DNA of 64,000 nt. Origin: an uncultured Bacteroides sp. GTDB taxonomy: Bacteria; Bacteroidota; Bacteroidia; Bacteroidales; Bacteroidaceae. The stretch is taken from positions 60,566 through 124,565 of the forward strand of contig NZ_CAUCSQ010000009.1 of NCBI RefSeq assembly GCF_958445495.1. The letters are read 5' to 3'. The translations under genes were made by a program, and so were the position numbers. Shown here piece by piece: positions 34,604 to 42,819 of the stretch (position 1 is its first letter; each line of letters starts with the position of its first letter). Below the pieces are notes generated by a model, which was not told the DNA's origin, did not search any database, and saw only the letters and a program-made list of their open reading frames with translations.

Positions 34604-35779
34604 TCAATCGAATAAACTTTTAAACTTCTTGAAGATTTTTTCTTTCACGGAAGTGTTGGGCTTGAAGTTGTCCGATTCTTCCAGTTTCTCAAGCGTATTC
34701 TTTTCTTCTTTGTTGAGGGCTTCCGGTACGTAGATACTTATATTGACCAGCAAATCTCCTGTTCCGTACCCGTTTACGTTGGGCAATCCTTTGCCACGCA
34801 GGCGTAATACTTTGCCCGGTTGTGTTCCGGAGTCGATTTTTACTTTTACTTTGCCGTCGATGGTCGGTATTTCCACGGCTCCGCCCAATGCTGCCGTCGG
34901 AAAACCAAGCAGCAGGTTGTAAATCAGGTCGTTTTCGTCACGAATCAAGTCCGGATGCGGTTCTTCTTCCACACGAATCAGCAAATCGCCCGGTATCCCG
35001 TTGTGCTTGCCTGCATTTCCTTTCCCTCCCATGGAGAGTTGCATGCCTTCCGCTACTCCGGCGGGGATTTTTACTTTTACTACTTCTTCGCCGTAGATGA
35101 TTCCGTCACCGCCGCATTTCTTACATTTGTTTTTGATGACCTTGCCTTCACCGTTGCAGGTGGGGCATGTGGCACGGGTCTGCATCGTACCCAGAATCGT
35201 CTGTTGGTTGCGGATTACCGTACCGCTGCCGTGGCATGTCGGACAGGTTTCCGAACCGCCGTCACCTTCGGCACCGCTGCCGTGGCAGTGGTCGCAGGGA
35301 ACGTATTTCTTGAGTTTGAATTTCTTTTCTACTCCGGTAGAGATTTCTTTCAAGGTCAGTCTTACCTTTACGCGAAGGTCGCTTCCGCGATGACGCCGCT
35401 GTTGGGAACTGCTGCCGCCTCCGAATCCGCTGAAGCCTCCGAATCCGCCTCCCCGGCCTCCGAAGATGTCGCCGAACATGGAGAAAATATCGTCCATAGA
35501 CATACCTTCACCGCCGAAACCTCCGAACGGACCGCCGTTTCCAGCCGCGCCGCTTACTCCTGCATGTCCGAACTGGTCGTAGCGCGCACGTTTGTCAGGA
35601 TTACTCAATACGTCATACGCTTCGGCTGCTTCCTTGAATTTTTCTTCGGCCGTCTTGTCACCCGGATTCTTATCGGGGTGGTATTGAATCGCTTTTTTAC
35701 GGTAAGCCTTCTTAATTTCCTCTGTCGTAGCTGTTTTTGCTACCTCCAGAACTTCGTAATAATCTCTTTTTTCTGCCAT
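34604..35779 (-). CDS. dnaJ: Chaperone DnaJ
   Basis: A 391-residue class I Hsp40. The J domain starts at the N-terminus (YYEVLEVAKTATTEEIKKAY, HPDKNPGD). A Gly/Phe-rich region at about 75-125 follows, then four zinc-finger repeats: CDHCHGSG, CPTCHGSG, CPTCNGEG and CKKCGGDG. The C-terminal substrate-binding and dimerisation domain follows. It delivers unfolded clients to DnaK and stimulates its ATPase. It is co-transcribed with grpE (38-base gap); dnaK is elsewhere. Confidence 0.98.
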   Translation of the reverse strand: MAEKRDYYEVLEVAKTATTEEIKKAYRKKAIQYHPDKNPGDKTAEEKFKEAAEAYDVLSNPDKRARYDQFGHAGVSGAAGNGGPFGGFGGEGMSMDDIFSMFGDIFGGRGGGFGGFSGFGGGSSSQQRRHRGSDLRVKVRLTLKEISTGVEKKFKLKKYVPCDHCHGSGAEGDGGSETCPTCHGSGTVIRNQQTILGTMQTRATCPTCNGEGKVIKNKCKKCGGDGIIYGEEVVKVKIPAGVAEGMQLSMGGKGNAGKHNGIPGDLLIRVEEEPHPDLIRDENDLIYNLLLGFPTAALGGAVEIPTIDGKVKVKIDSGTQPGKVLRLRGKGLPNVNGYGTGDLLVNISIYVPEALNKEEKNTLEKLEESDNFKPNTSVKEKIFKKFKSLFD

Positions 35780-35817
35780 GCCTTTATTTGATTTATTCTA
35801 CTTAATTCCCCGCTGTC

Positions 35818-36405
35818 TTATTCTCCGACTACCACTTTGGCGTGGCGGAGTACTTTATCGTTTAACGTATATCCCGTCTGTACGCAATCCAGAATTTTAC
35901 CTTTCTGTGTTTCCGACGGTGCGGGGATCACCGCAATGGCTTCGTGGAAATCGGTATTTAACGGTTGGTCTTTCGTTTCAATGGCTTTCACGCCGTTTTG
36001 TGCGAGGACGGACATGAATTTGTTATAAATCAGTTCGACTCCTTCTTTTACGGCTTCTACGTCGGTCGCCGTCTCCATTGTCTTGATGGCGCGTTCAAAA
36101 TCGTCGACTACCGGAAGGATGCTGCTAAGGCTTTTTTCGCCGCCGTTCAGAATCAGTTCGGCTTTTTCCTTCATGGTACGTTTGCGGTAGTTGTCGAACT
36201 CGGCAGACAGACGCAGGTATTTGTCCTTTTGTTCTTCAATCGTTTCCTGTGCCTTTTCCAACTCTTTTTCCAGCTCTTCCTCACGGGTGGGGGGAATGGT
36301 TTCTTCAACTTGTCCGTTCTCGTTCTGCGGCTGTTCTTCCGCCTTATTCTGATTTTCTTCGCTTTTCAGCTCTTCTTCCTTTACTTTTTTTTCTTTCGGA
36401 TCCAT
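35818..36405 (-). CDS. grpE: Nucleotide exchange factor GrpE
   Basis: A 195-residue protein. The N-terminal ~55 residues are acidic and Gln/Glu-rich. A long coiled coil follows (ELEKELEKAQETIEEQKDKY) leading into the conserved LRLSAEFDNYRKRTMKEK. The C-terminal beta-wing has the family signature (KFMSVLAQNGVKAIE, DFHEAIAVIPA, GYTLNDKVLRHAKVVVGE). It exchanges ADP on DnaK. First gene of the grpE-dnaJ operon, with a -7 box at 36553-36560. Confidence 0.98.
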   Translation of the reverse strand: MDPKEKKVKEEELKSEENQNKAEEQPQNENGQVEETIPPTREEELEKELEKAQETIEEQKDKYLRLSAEFDNYRKRTMKEKAELILNGGEKSLSSILPVVDDFERAIKTMETATDVEAVKEGVELIYNKFMSVLAQNGVKAIETKDQPLNTDFHEAIAVIPAPSETQKGKILDCVQTGYTLNDKVLRHAKVVVGE

Positions 36406-36552
36406 ATTTGTACTTACTTTTATTATTTATTTTTCTTTTTTCCGCCGTTTGGGTATGTACCGCCGGAAAGGTGACACACAGGGTTGTCCCTCCTGTCAGG
36501 AATATCCGGAGCAAAAACTTTGCCAAGGTGGTGTTTTTGCCGGAAAACTCTG

Positions 36553-36560
36553 CAAAGGTA
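36553..36560 (-). promoter_or_regulatory. -7 element of grpE-dnaJ
   Basis: On the minus strand it reads TACCTTTG, an exact TAnnTTTG match, and gives a leader of about 140 bases. The -33 region shows no TTTG at the right distance. The 353-base divergent gap (36406-36758) otherwise holds the ABC-F promoter and no gene. Confidence 0.5.
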
Positions 36561-36616
36561 ATACTTTTATGTCAGATTGGCATATATCGGATAGTTCATT
36601 ATTCATTTTAAATGTC

Positions 36617-36624
36617 TACCTTTG
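36617..36624 (+). promoter_or_regulatory. -7 element of the ABC-F gene
   Basis: TACCTTTG on the plus strand matches TAnnTTTG. The -33 position has only GTT. The leader is about 128 bases. It is divergent from the grpE promoter, with 56 bases between the two -7 boxes. Confidence 0.5.
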
Positions 36625-36758
36625 CAGCCAAAAATAATGCGTTTGCATAATGGCATCCCGGTCCCGGACAACGAAAAGCGGGAAATTTTCTTGAAAAACA
36701 GGGATACGCGGCTATAAGGCGCATTGGCATATAGAAATAAATTAATAGGTTATTAATA

Positions 36759-38378
36759 ATGATTACAGTTTCAAACGTTTCGGTACAGTTTGGTAAGAGG
36801 GTGTTGTTTAATGATGTAAACCTGAAGTTTACAAGTGGTAACTGCTATGGCATTATCGGTGCGAACGGTGCGGGAAAATCGACTTTTCTCCGTACGATTT
36901 ACGGAGATTTGGAGCCTACTACCGGTTCGATTGCTTTAGGGCCGGGTGAACGTCTTTCCGTGTTGAGCCAGGACCATTTCAAATGGGATGCTTTTACTGT
37001 AATGGATACGGTAATGATGGGGCATACCGTATTGTGGGACATTATGAAACAGCGTGAGGCGTTGTATGCTAAAGAAGATTTTACGGATGAAGACGGATTG
37101 AAGGTTTCCGAACTAGAAGAGAAGTTTGCCGAATTGGACGGCTGGAATGCGGAAAGTGACGCTGCTATGCTGTTGAGCGGCCTGGGCATCAAAGAGGATA
37201 AGCATTATACGTTGATGGGAGAGTTGAGCGGTAAGGAGAAGGTACGTGTCATGCTGGCGCAGGCGTTGTATGGAAATCCTGATAATCTTTTGCTGGATGA
37301 GCCTACCAATGATTTGGATATGGAAACGGTGACCTGGCTGGAGGAGTATCTTTCCAATTTTGAACATACCGTACTGGTGGTAAGCCATGACCGCCATTTC
37401 CTGGACTCCGTATGTACGCATACGGTGGATATTGACTACGGTAAAATCAATATGTTTGCCGGTAATTACAGTTTCTGGTATGAGTCCAGCCAGTTGGCTC
37501 TTCGTCAGCAACAGAACCAGAAGGCGAAGGCGGAGGAGAAAAAGAAGGAACTGGAGGAGTTTATCCGTCGTTTTAGTGCGAATGTGGCGAAAAGCAAACA
37601 GACGACAAGCCGTAAGAAAATGCTGGAGAAACTGAACGTAGAGGAAATCAAACCTTCTTCCCGTAAGTATCCGGGCATTATCTTCACTCCCGAACGGGAG
37701 CCGGGTAACCAGATTTTGGAAGTGGCCGGTTTAAGTAAGAAAACGGAAGAGGGGACGGTACTTTTCAATGATGTGAATTTTAATGTGGAGAAGGGGGATA
37801 AGATTGTATTCCTTTCACGTAACCCGCGTGCGATGACTGCGCTTTTTGAAATCATCAACGGAAACATGAAGCCGGATGCCGGACGTTTTAATTGGGGAGT
37901 GACTATCACGACTGCTTATCTGCCTTTGGATAATACTGCGTTTTTCAATACGGATTTGAATCTGGTGGACTGGTTGAGCCAGTTCGGTGAGGGGAACGAA
38001 GTGTATATGAAGAGTTTTCTCGGCCGTATGTTGTTCTCCGGCGAAGAGGTGTTGAAAAAGGTAAGCGTGCTTTCCGGAGGTGAAAAAATGCGTTGCATGA
38101 TTGCCCGCATGCAGTTGCGGAATGCGAACTGTCTGATTCTGGACACTCCGACCAATCATCTGGACCTGGAATCTATTCAGGCGTTCAACAATAATCTGAA
38201 AACGTATAAAGGAAATATTCTCTTCTCGTCTCATGACCATGAGTTTATCCAGACGGTCGCCAATCGTATTATCGAGCTTACGCCGAACGGAATCATTGAT
38301 AAGATGATGGAATATGACGAGTACATTACGTCAGACCATATCAAAGAATTGAGAGCGAAAATGTACGGGGATAAGTAA
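36759..38378 (+). CDS. ABC-F ATPase (YbiT-like) with a degenerate second site
   Basis: A 539-residue cytoplasmic protein with two ABC domains and no membrane segments. NBD1 has intact Walker A (GANGAGKST) and Walker B (LLLDEPTNDLD), but its signature is LSGKEKVR. A basic helical linker (about 245-320) follows. NBD2 lacks a P-loop (FLSRNPRAM where GxxGxGKS is expected), has Walker B LILDTPTNHLD with Thr for the catalytic Glu, yet keeps the signature LSGGEKMR. ABC-F proteins act on ribosomes; from memory the text is closest to YbiT. One of the two composite ATP sites looks dead. Confidence 0.9.
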   Translation: MITVSNVSVQFGKRVLFNDVNLKFTSGNCYGIIGANGAGKSTFLRTIYGDLEPTTGSIALGPGERLSVLSQDHFKWDAFTVMDTVMMGHTVLWDIMKQREALYAKEDFTDEDGLKVSELEEKFAELDGWNAESDAAMLLSGLGIKEDKHYTLMGELSGKEKVRVMLAQALYGNPDNLLLDEPTNDLDMETVTWLEEYLSNFEHTVLVVSHDRHFLDSVCTHTVDIDYGKINMFAGNYSFWYESSQLALRQQQNQKAKAEEKKKELEEFIRRFSANVAKSKQTTSRKKMLEKLNVEEIKPSSRKYPGIIFTPEREPGNQILEVAGLSKKTEEGTVLFNDVNFNVEKGDKIVFLSRNPRAMTALFEIINGNMKPDAGRFNWGVTITTAYLPLDNTAFFNTDLNLVDWLSQFGEGNEVYMKSFLGRMLFSGEEVLKKVSVLSGGEKMRCMIARMQLRNANCLILDTPTNHLDLESIQAFNNNLKTYKGNILFSSHDHEFIQTVANRIIELTPNGIIDKMMEYDEYITSDHIKELRAKMYGDK

Positions 38379-38424
38379 GGTGTTTGCCGGGTATCCTTGT
38401 GGGGCGCTTGTCAGTTGATGTATG

Positions 38425-38477
38425 AAATCCCCTTGTTTTAGCCTTGGTTTTATCGCAGGGCAAGAACAAGGGGATTT
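38425..38477 (+). terminator. Bidirectional terminator between the ABC-F and LRR genes
   Basis: AAATCCCCTTGTT (38425-38437) pairs perfectly with AACAAGGGGATTT (38465-38477), followed by ATTTTAAA. It lies between two convergent genes. Confidence 0.75.
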
Positions 38478-38543
38478 ATTTTAAAGCGGTTTCAGTTTGC
38501 GGTTTTTTCGATTGGCAAAATCTATTTTAAGGCAGCTTATGCC

Positions 38544-39593
38544 TTATTTTTTGTAGATTAACTTACTGGGTACTCCGTCGCCGAACAGATTGTCGCCCAA
38601 GGTGGTTATCTGGTTTCCTGTGGCTAACACATGCCGGAGATTGTCGCATCCCATGAATGCGCCGAATTCGATGGCGGTGACGCTTGCCGGAAGTTCCAGT
38701 GTGCCGCAGAGGCGGCCGCAATTGCTGAATACTCGTTGTCCGATGGTTTTGAGGTTATGCGGCAACTTGATGTTCAATAAATATTTTTTCTGTGTAAAAG
38801 TGAAATCGGGAATGGCTGTTGCATTCGTTTTTGAGATGTCTACCGATACCAGGTTGGGCATATAGTCACGGATGAGCTTGAAGTCCGCATTATCCAGTTT
38901 GCCTTCGATGGTCAGGAAGTTGATGTCTCTCGGCTGTAATCCCGCTTTTAGGATTTCTTCTTCCAGCTTGCCCATTAATCCCACTTGTAAGGCCGCTTCT
39001 ACAGGTTCGCCTTCGATAAAGGCGAAATTCTGCCACCTGTCTTTATAACGGTAGGAATCGCTGCTGCCCAGGGGGACGAAAATGGCTGTTATGCTGTCTG
39101 CCAATGCTTCCGGCAACAGGTTGGGAGCTGTTTTTCTACGGATTTGGCAGATTTTCAGGTTTTCGCATCCTTTGAATGCCGCATCCTCGATGTTCTTAAT
39201 CTTGTCGGAAAGGATTACTTTCTCCAGTGTGGATTTGCCTTTTACCACTCCGTTTATGATGTTTGAGAATGCATAGGTGGGGATGAAATTGGGCATGTAG
39301 ACGCATAGTTTCCCATTGGGATAAGTGCCGGCTTTTCCGGTGTACATCTTGATGTCCGCATTGGAGATGTCCAGTACTTTCAGGCTGGAAAATTCGTCCC
39401 GCAGATGTCTGAAATCTTCGGCGTTTATTTTACCGGTCAGGGTGAGGTGGGTGATACTGTTGGCTTCTTCTTCCGTCATCATGGAAATCAATGTGCCGGG
39501 TTTGCTTACATAATAGGTCTTACTTACTTGGGCGGCCGCTCCTAACGCATTGGCGGCCAGCAGGCAACTTATCAAGAGTAGTTTTATTTTCAT
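38544..39593 (-). CDS. BspA-type leucine-rich repeat protein, secreted
   Basis: A 349-residue protein from ATG 39593 (MKIKLLLISCLLAANALGAA, signal peptide). An ATG eight codons earlier lies inside the -7 box at 39615-39622, so the later start is chosen. Repeats of the LRR_5/BspA type are visible: STLEKVILSDKIKNIEDAAF, FKGCENLK, LNIKLPHNLKTIGQRVFSNC, SVTAIEFGAFMGCDNLRH. Such repeats mediate protein binding or adhesion in Bacteroides, but the partner is unknown. Probably periplasmic or surface; no lipobox. Confidence 0.85.
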   Translation of the reverse strand: MKIKLLLISCLLAANALGAAAQVSKTYYVSKPGTLISMMTEEEANSITHLTLTGKINAEDFRHLRDEFSSLKVLDISNADIKMYTGKAGTYPNGKLCVYMPNFIPTYAFSNIINGVVKGKSTLEKVILSDKIKNIEDAAFKGCENLKICQIRRKTAPNLLPEALADSITAIFVPLGSSDSYRYKDRWQNFAFIEGEPVEAALQVGLMGKLEEEILKAGLQPRDINFLTIEGKLDNADFKLIRDYMPNLVSVDISKTNATAIPDFTFTQKKYLLNIKLPHNLKTIGQRVFSNCGRLCGTLELPASVTAIEFGAFMGCDNLRHVLATGNQITTLGDNLFGDGVPSKLIYKK

Positions 39594-39614
39594 AATTTCA
39601 CAGATTTGTTCGGG

Positions 39615-39622
39615 CAAATATA
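39615..39622 (-). promoter_or_regulatory. -7 element of the LRR gene
   Basis: It reads TATATTTG on the minus strand, an exact TAnnTTTG match 22 bases before ATG 39593. It covers the more upstream ATG and so decides the start. Confidence 0.55.
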
Positions 39623-39664
39623 GGAAAAATAGGCAAGATAGGATGTTTTTTTATGTTTTATATC

Positions 39665-39672
39665 TAATTTTG
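39665..39672 (+). promoter_or_regulatory. -7 element of the CPBP protease gene
   Basis: TAATTTTG matches TAnnTTTG, 25 bases before ATG 39697. No clear -33 TTG. It is divergent from the LRR promoter. Confidence 0.45.
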
Positions 39673-39696
39673 TAACCGGATTAACAAATTGTAAAA

Positions 39697-40593
39697 ATGG
39701 AAACGGACAGTATGGCGGATAGGAAAAAGGCAGGAAGACTTCCCGTATGGGCGTGTATCCCGTTGTTTATTGCGGTATTTTTTGTGGTTATGCTATTGTA
39801 CGGCATGTTGATACAAGGGGTTCTTTCTTTGGCTTTCGGAACGGAGGCGCGCCACCCTGGAACCGTGGGATATATTCTGATGGAATTGGGTATGTTTCTG
39901 GCGGTTCTCACCGCATCTGTCGTCATGTATTATTTCGAACGTCGTCCGTTCTCGGATTTGGGATTGTCTGTCAGGGGGCATTTGCGGGGAATAGGGTATG
40001 GCTTTTTAGTTGCTGTTTTGCTTTATTCGACGGGTTTCGGCTTGTCCCTTCTTTTGGGGGAGGTGGAAATCACGGGATTCCGGTTCGAACCTGAGGACTT
40101 GCTGTGTTCATGGGTGTTTTTTTTGTTTGTGGCGTTGTTTGAAGAGATTCTGATGCGTGGGTATATTCTTGGACATTTGCTTTATACACGCATGAATAAA
40201 TTTTTGTCATTGCTTCTGTCGGCTGCATTGTTTGCGGTTCTGCATATTTTTAATCCCGGAATAGATTTTCTGCCTTTGCTTAACCTGTTGCTTGCGGGGG
40301 TGTTGCTGGGAGCTTCTTATCTATATACGAGAAACCTTTGTTTTCCGATTTCTCTCCATTTGTTTTGGAACTGGATTCAGGGGCCGGTATTGGGTTATCA
40401 GGTGAGTGGCAATAATTTCATGTCTTCCATGTTGTCGCTGCATCTGCCCGAGGAGAATGTACTGAATGGGGGAGCCTTCGGGTTTGAAGGCTCTCTCATT
40501 TGTACGGTGCTTATGATTGTATTTACGCTTCTGATTATCTGGCGGGGGGAGAAAAAGGAGGCGATTAGTCTTGCGGTATCCCAAGCATGCTGA
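39697..40593 (+). CDS. CPBP-family intramembrane metalloprotease
   Basis: A 298-residue polytopic membrane protein with about eight hydrophobic segments. The CPBP (Abi/Rce1) motifs are present: EEILMRGYI (EExxxR), FAVLHIFNPG (His with Asn) and SLHLFWNWIQG. These residues form the zinc site in the bilayer. Substrates of bacterial CPBP proteases are mostly unknown; relatives cleave prenylated proteins or confer bacteriocin immunity. Its 3' end overlaps the convergent tex gene by 29 bases, so both stop codons lie inside the other's coding sequence. Confidence 0.88.
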   Translation: METDSMADRKKAGRLPVWACIPLFIAVFFVVMLLYGMLIQGVLSLAFGTEARHPGTVGYILMELGMFLAVLTASVVMYYFERRPFSDLGLSVRGHLRGIGYGFLVAVLLYSTGFGLSLLLGEVEITGFRFEPEDLLCSWVFFLFVALFEEILMRGYILGHLLYTRMNKFLSLLLSAALFAVLHIFNPGIDFLPLLNLLLAGVLLGASYLYTRNLCFPISLHLFWNWIQGPVLGYQVSGNNFMSSMLSLHLPEENVLNGGAFGFEGSLICTVLMIVFTLLIIWRGEKKEAISLAVSQAC

Positions 40594-42697
40594 GTTGAAT
40601 CCGTTTCCGGCCGGTGTCTACGTTCATGACTTTAACCATGACATGCTGGTGGATTGAAACGACTTCCGTGGGGTCGGAGATGTATCGTTCGGCAAGCTGG
40701 GAGAGGTGGACGAGCCCGTTTTCCTTGATGCCGATATCGACAAAAGCGCCGAAATTCGTTATATTTCCCACGATGCCGGGGAGAACCATGCCTTCACGCA
40801 GGTCGTCGATGGTGCGTACGTTTTTGTCGAATTCGAAGACTTTGATTGTTTTGCGGGGGTCACGTCCCGGTTTGTCAAGTTCTTGCAGGATATCCTGTAA
40901 GGTAGGCAGACCGACGGTGGGAGTGATGTAATCGGAGATGTTGATTTTCCGTCTGAGTTCTTTGTCGGTTATCAGTTCGTTTATCGTACATTTCAGGTCT
41001 TTTGCCATTTGTTCTGCAATGTGGTAGCTTTCCGGGTGTACGGCCGTATTGTCCAACGGGTTCTCGGCCTGGGGGATGCGGAGGAATCCGGCGCATTGTT
41101 CGAAGGCTTTGGCGCCCATGCGCGGAACTTTCATCAGCTCTTTCCGGGAGTTGAAGGCTCCGTTTTCTGCGCGGTAGTTTACGATGTTCTGTGCCAGTTG
41201 GGGGCCCAGGCCGGAAATGTATGTCAACAGATGGCTGCTTGCCGTATTCAGGTTTACTCCTACAAGGTTTACGCAGTTTTCTACGGTTTGGTCAAGCGCT
41301 TTTTTCAGTTTTGCCTGGTCTACATCGTGCTGGTATTGTCCTACGCCGATGGATTTGGGTTCGATTTTTACCAATTCTGCCAGCGGGTCCATGAGGCGGC
41401 GGCCGATAGAGACTGCTCCCCGTACCGTAACGTCATAATCGGGAAATTCGTCCCGTGCAATTTTGGATGCTGAATAAATGGAGGCTCCCTGTTCGCTCAC
41501 TACGAATACGGGAATTTGCCGGTCGAAGGTCTGGCGGCTGATGAAATCTTCTGTTTCACGGCTGGCTGTCCCGTTGCCGATGGAGATTGCTTCTATCTGG
41601 TAGGCTTCTATCATTTTACGGAGTTTGGAGGCTGCTTCGCCGGTTTTGTTGACCGGAGGGTGGGGATAAATGTTTTCATTATGAAGCAGGTTTCCTTGTG
41701 CGTCGAGGCAGACGACCTTGCATCCCGTACGGAATCCGGGATCGATGGCAAGTACCCGTTTTTGTCCGAGCGGAGCCGCAAGGAGCAGTTGGCGAAGGTT
41801 TTCCGTAAATACACGGATGGCTTCGTCGTCGGCTTTTTCTTTCGATTGGGCGGCGAATTCCGTTTCAATGGAAGGTTTGAGCAGACGTTTGTACGCATCT
41901 GTGACGGCTTCGGCCACTTGCTCGCCGCATTCGTTGTTGCTTCGTACGAATTGGCGTTTCAGGCGTTCGATACATGTCTCGTCGTCCGGAGTGATGGATA
42001 CCTTTAAAAGCCCTTCCGACTCTGCCCGGCGGATGGCTAGCAAACGGTGGGAGGTGCATCGTTTCAGAGGTTCGGAAAAATCGAAATAGTCTCTGTATTT
42101 GGAGGCTTCTTCTTCTTTGCCTTTTATGACTTTTGCGCTGATTTCCGCTTGCCGGGCGAACTGGTTGCGTACGGTATTGCGGGCGCGTTCGTCTTCATTC
42201 ACTTGTTCTGCTATGATGTCGCGAGCGCCTTTCAGGGCATCTTCTACGTTTTTTACTTCGCCTTTCACAAAGGAGGATGCACGGGCCGTGAGGTTATTTT
42301 CGCGTTGCATCAGCAGGATTGCGGCAAGAGGTTCCAGCCCTTTTTGCCGGGCTGCTTCCGCACGTGTCTTCCGCTTGGGCTTATAGGGAAGGTAGATGTC
42401 TTCCAGTTCTGTCGGATTCCAGGTGTCTTTGATGCGTTTTTCAAGTTCGGCTGTTAATTTGCCTTGTTCACCGATGGTGCCGAGAATGGTTTCCTTTCGT
42501 TTGGCTATATCGCATAACTTGTCATATTGCTCTTTGATTTGCTCTATCTGCACCTCGTCCAGCCCGCCTGTGGCTTCTTTCCGGTAACGGCTGATGAATG
42601 GGATTGTAGCGCCTTCTTCCAAAAGACGGAGGGTACTGCCGATTTGTTTTTCCGGTATGCCTGATGAACCGGAAATCATCTTGTGAAATAATTCCAT
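40565..42697 (-). CDS. tex: Tex-family S1 RNA-binding transcription accessory protein
   Basis: A 710-residue cytoplasmic protein. From the N-terminus: Tex N domain (FISRYRKEATGGLDEVQIEQ), central YqgF/RuvX-like RNase-H fold (LAIDPGFRTGCKVVCLD), helix-hairpin-helix motifs (NTASSHLLTYISGLGPQLAQ; LMKVPRMGAKAFEQCAG), and a C-terminal S1 domain (GIVGNITNFGAFVDIGI). Tex binds nucleic acid and RNA polymerase and affects transcription. An ATG at 42730 falls inside a -7 box, so 42697 (MELFHKMIS) is chosen. Typical length for the family. Confidence 0.96.
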   Translation of the reverse strand: MELFHKMISGSSGIPEKQIGSTLRLLEEGATIPFISRYRKEATGGLDEVQIEQIKEQYDKLCDIAKRKETILGTIGEQGKLTAELEKRIKDTWNPTELEDIYLPYKPKRKTRAEAARQKGLEPLAAILLMQRENNLTARASSFVKGEVKNVEDALKGARDIIAEQVNEDERARNTVRNQFARQAEISAKVIKGKEEEASKYRDYFDFSEPLKRCTSHRLLAIRRAESEGLLKVSITPDDETCIERLKRQFVRSNNECGEQVAEAVTDAYKRLLKPSIETEFAAQSKEKADDEAIRVFTENLRQLLLAAPLGQKRVLAIDPGFRTGCKVVCLDAQGNLLHNENIYPHPPVNKTGEAASKLRKMIEAYQIEAISIGNGTASRETEDFISRQTFDRQIPVFVVSEQGASIYSASKIARDEFPDYDVTVRGAVSIGRRLMDPLAELVKIEPKSIGVGQYQHDVDQAKLKKALDQTVENCVNLVGVNLNTASSHLLTYISGLGPQLAQNIVNYRAENGAFNSRKELMKVPRMGAKAFEQCAGFLRIPQAENPLDNTAVHPESYHIAEQMAKDLKCTINELITDKELRRKINISDYITPTVGLPTLQDILQELDKPGRDPRKTIKVFEFDKNVRTIDDLREGMVLPGIVGNITNFGAFVDIGIKENGLVHLSQLAERYISDPTEVVSIHQHVMVKVMNVDTGRKRIQLSMLGIPQD

Positions 42698-42727
42698 AAA
42701 TAGTATCTTTTGAGAATGAATGAGCGA

Positions 42728-42735
42728 CAAAAATA
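42728..42735 (-). promoter_or_regulatory. -7 element of tex
   Basis: It reads TATTTTTG on the minus strand (TAnnTTTG), 30 bases before ATG 42697 and overlapping the unused upstream ATG. Confidence 0.5.
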
Positions 42736-42767
42736 CATATAAATCTTTTATACCCGGTAACTTTTAT

Positions 42768-42775
42768 TATATTTG
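42768..42775 (+). promoter_or_regulatory. -7 element of the histidine kinase operon
   Basis: TATATTTG matches TAnnTTTG, 44 bases before ATG 42820. The -33 position (TCTT) is weak. Confidence 0.5.
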
Positions 42776-42819
42776 CATGTAAAATTCGGATGTTTACAGA
42801 TTAAAATGATGCAGTTATT

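Noticed and set aside
34820..35791. 323-codon frame antisense to dnaJ
   Set aside because: dnaJ is unambiguous on the other strand; the antisense product is low-complexity.
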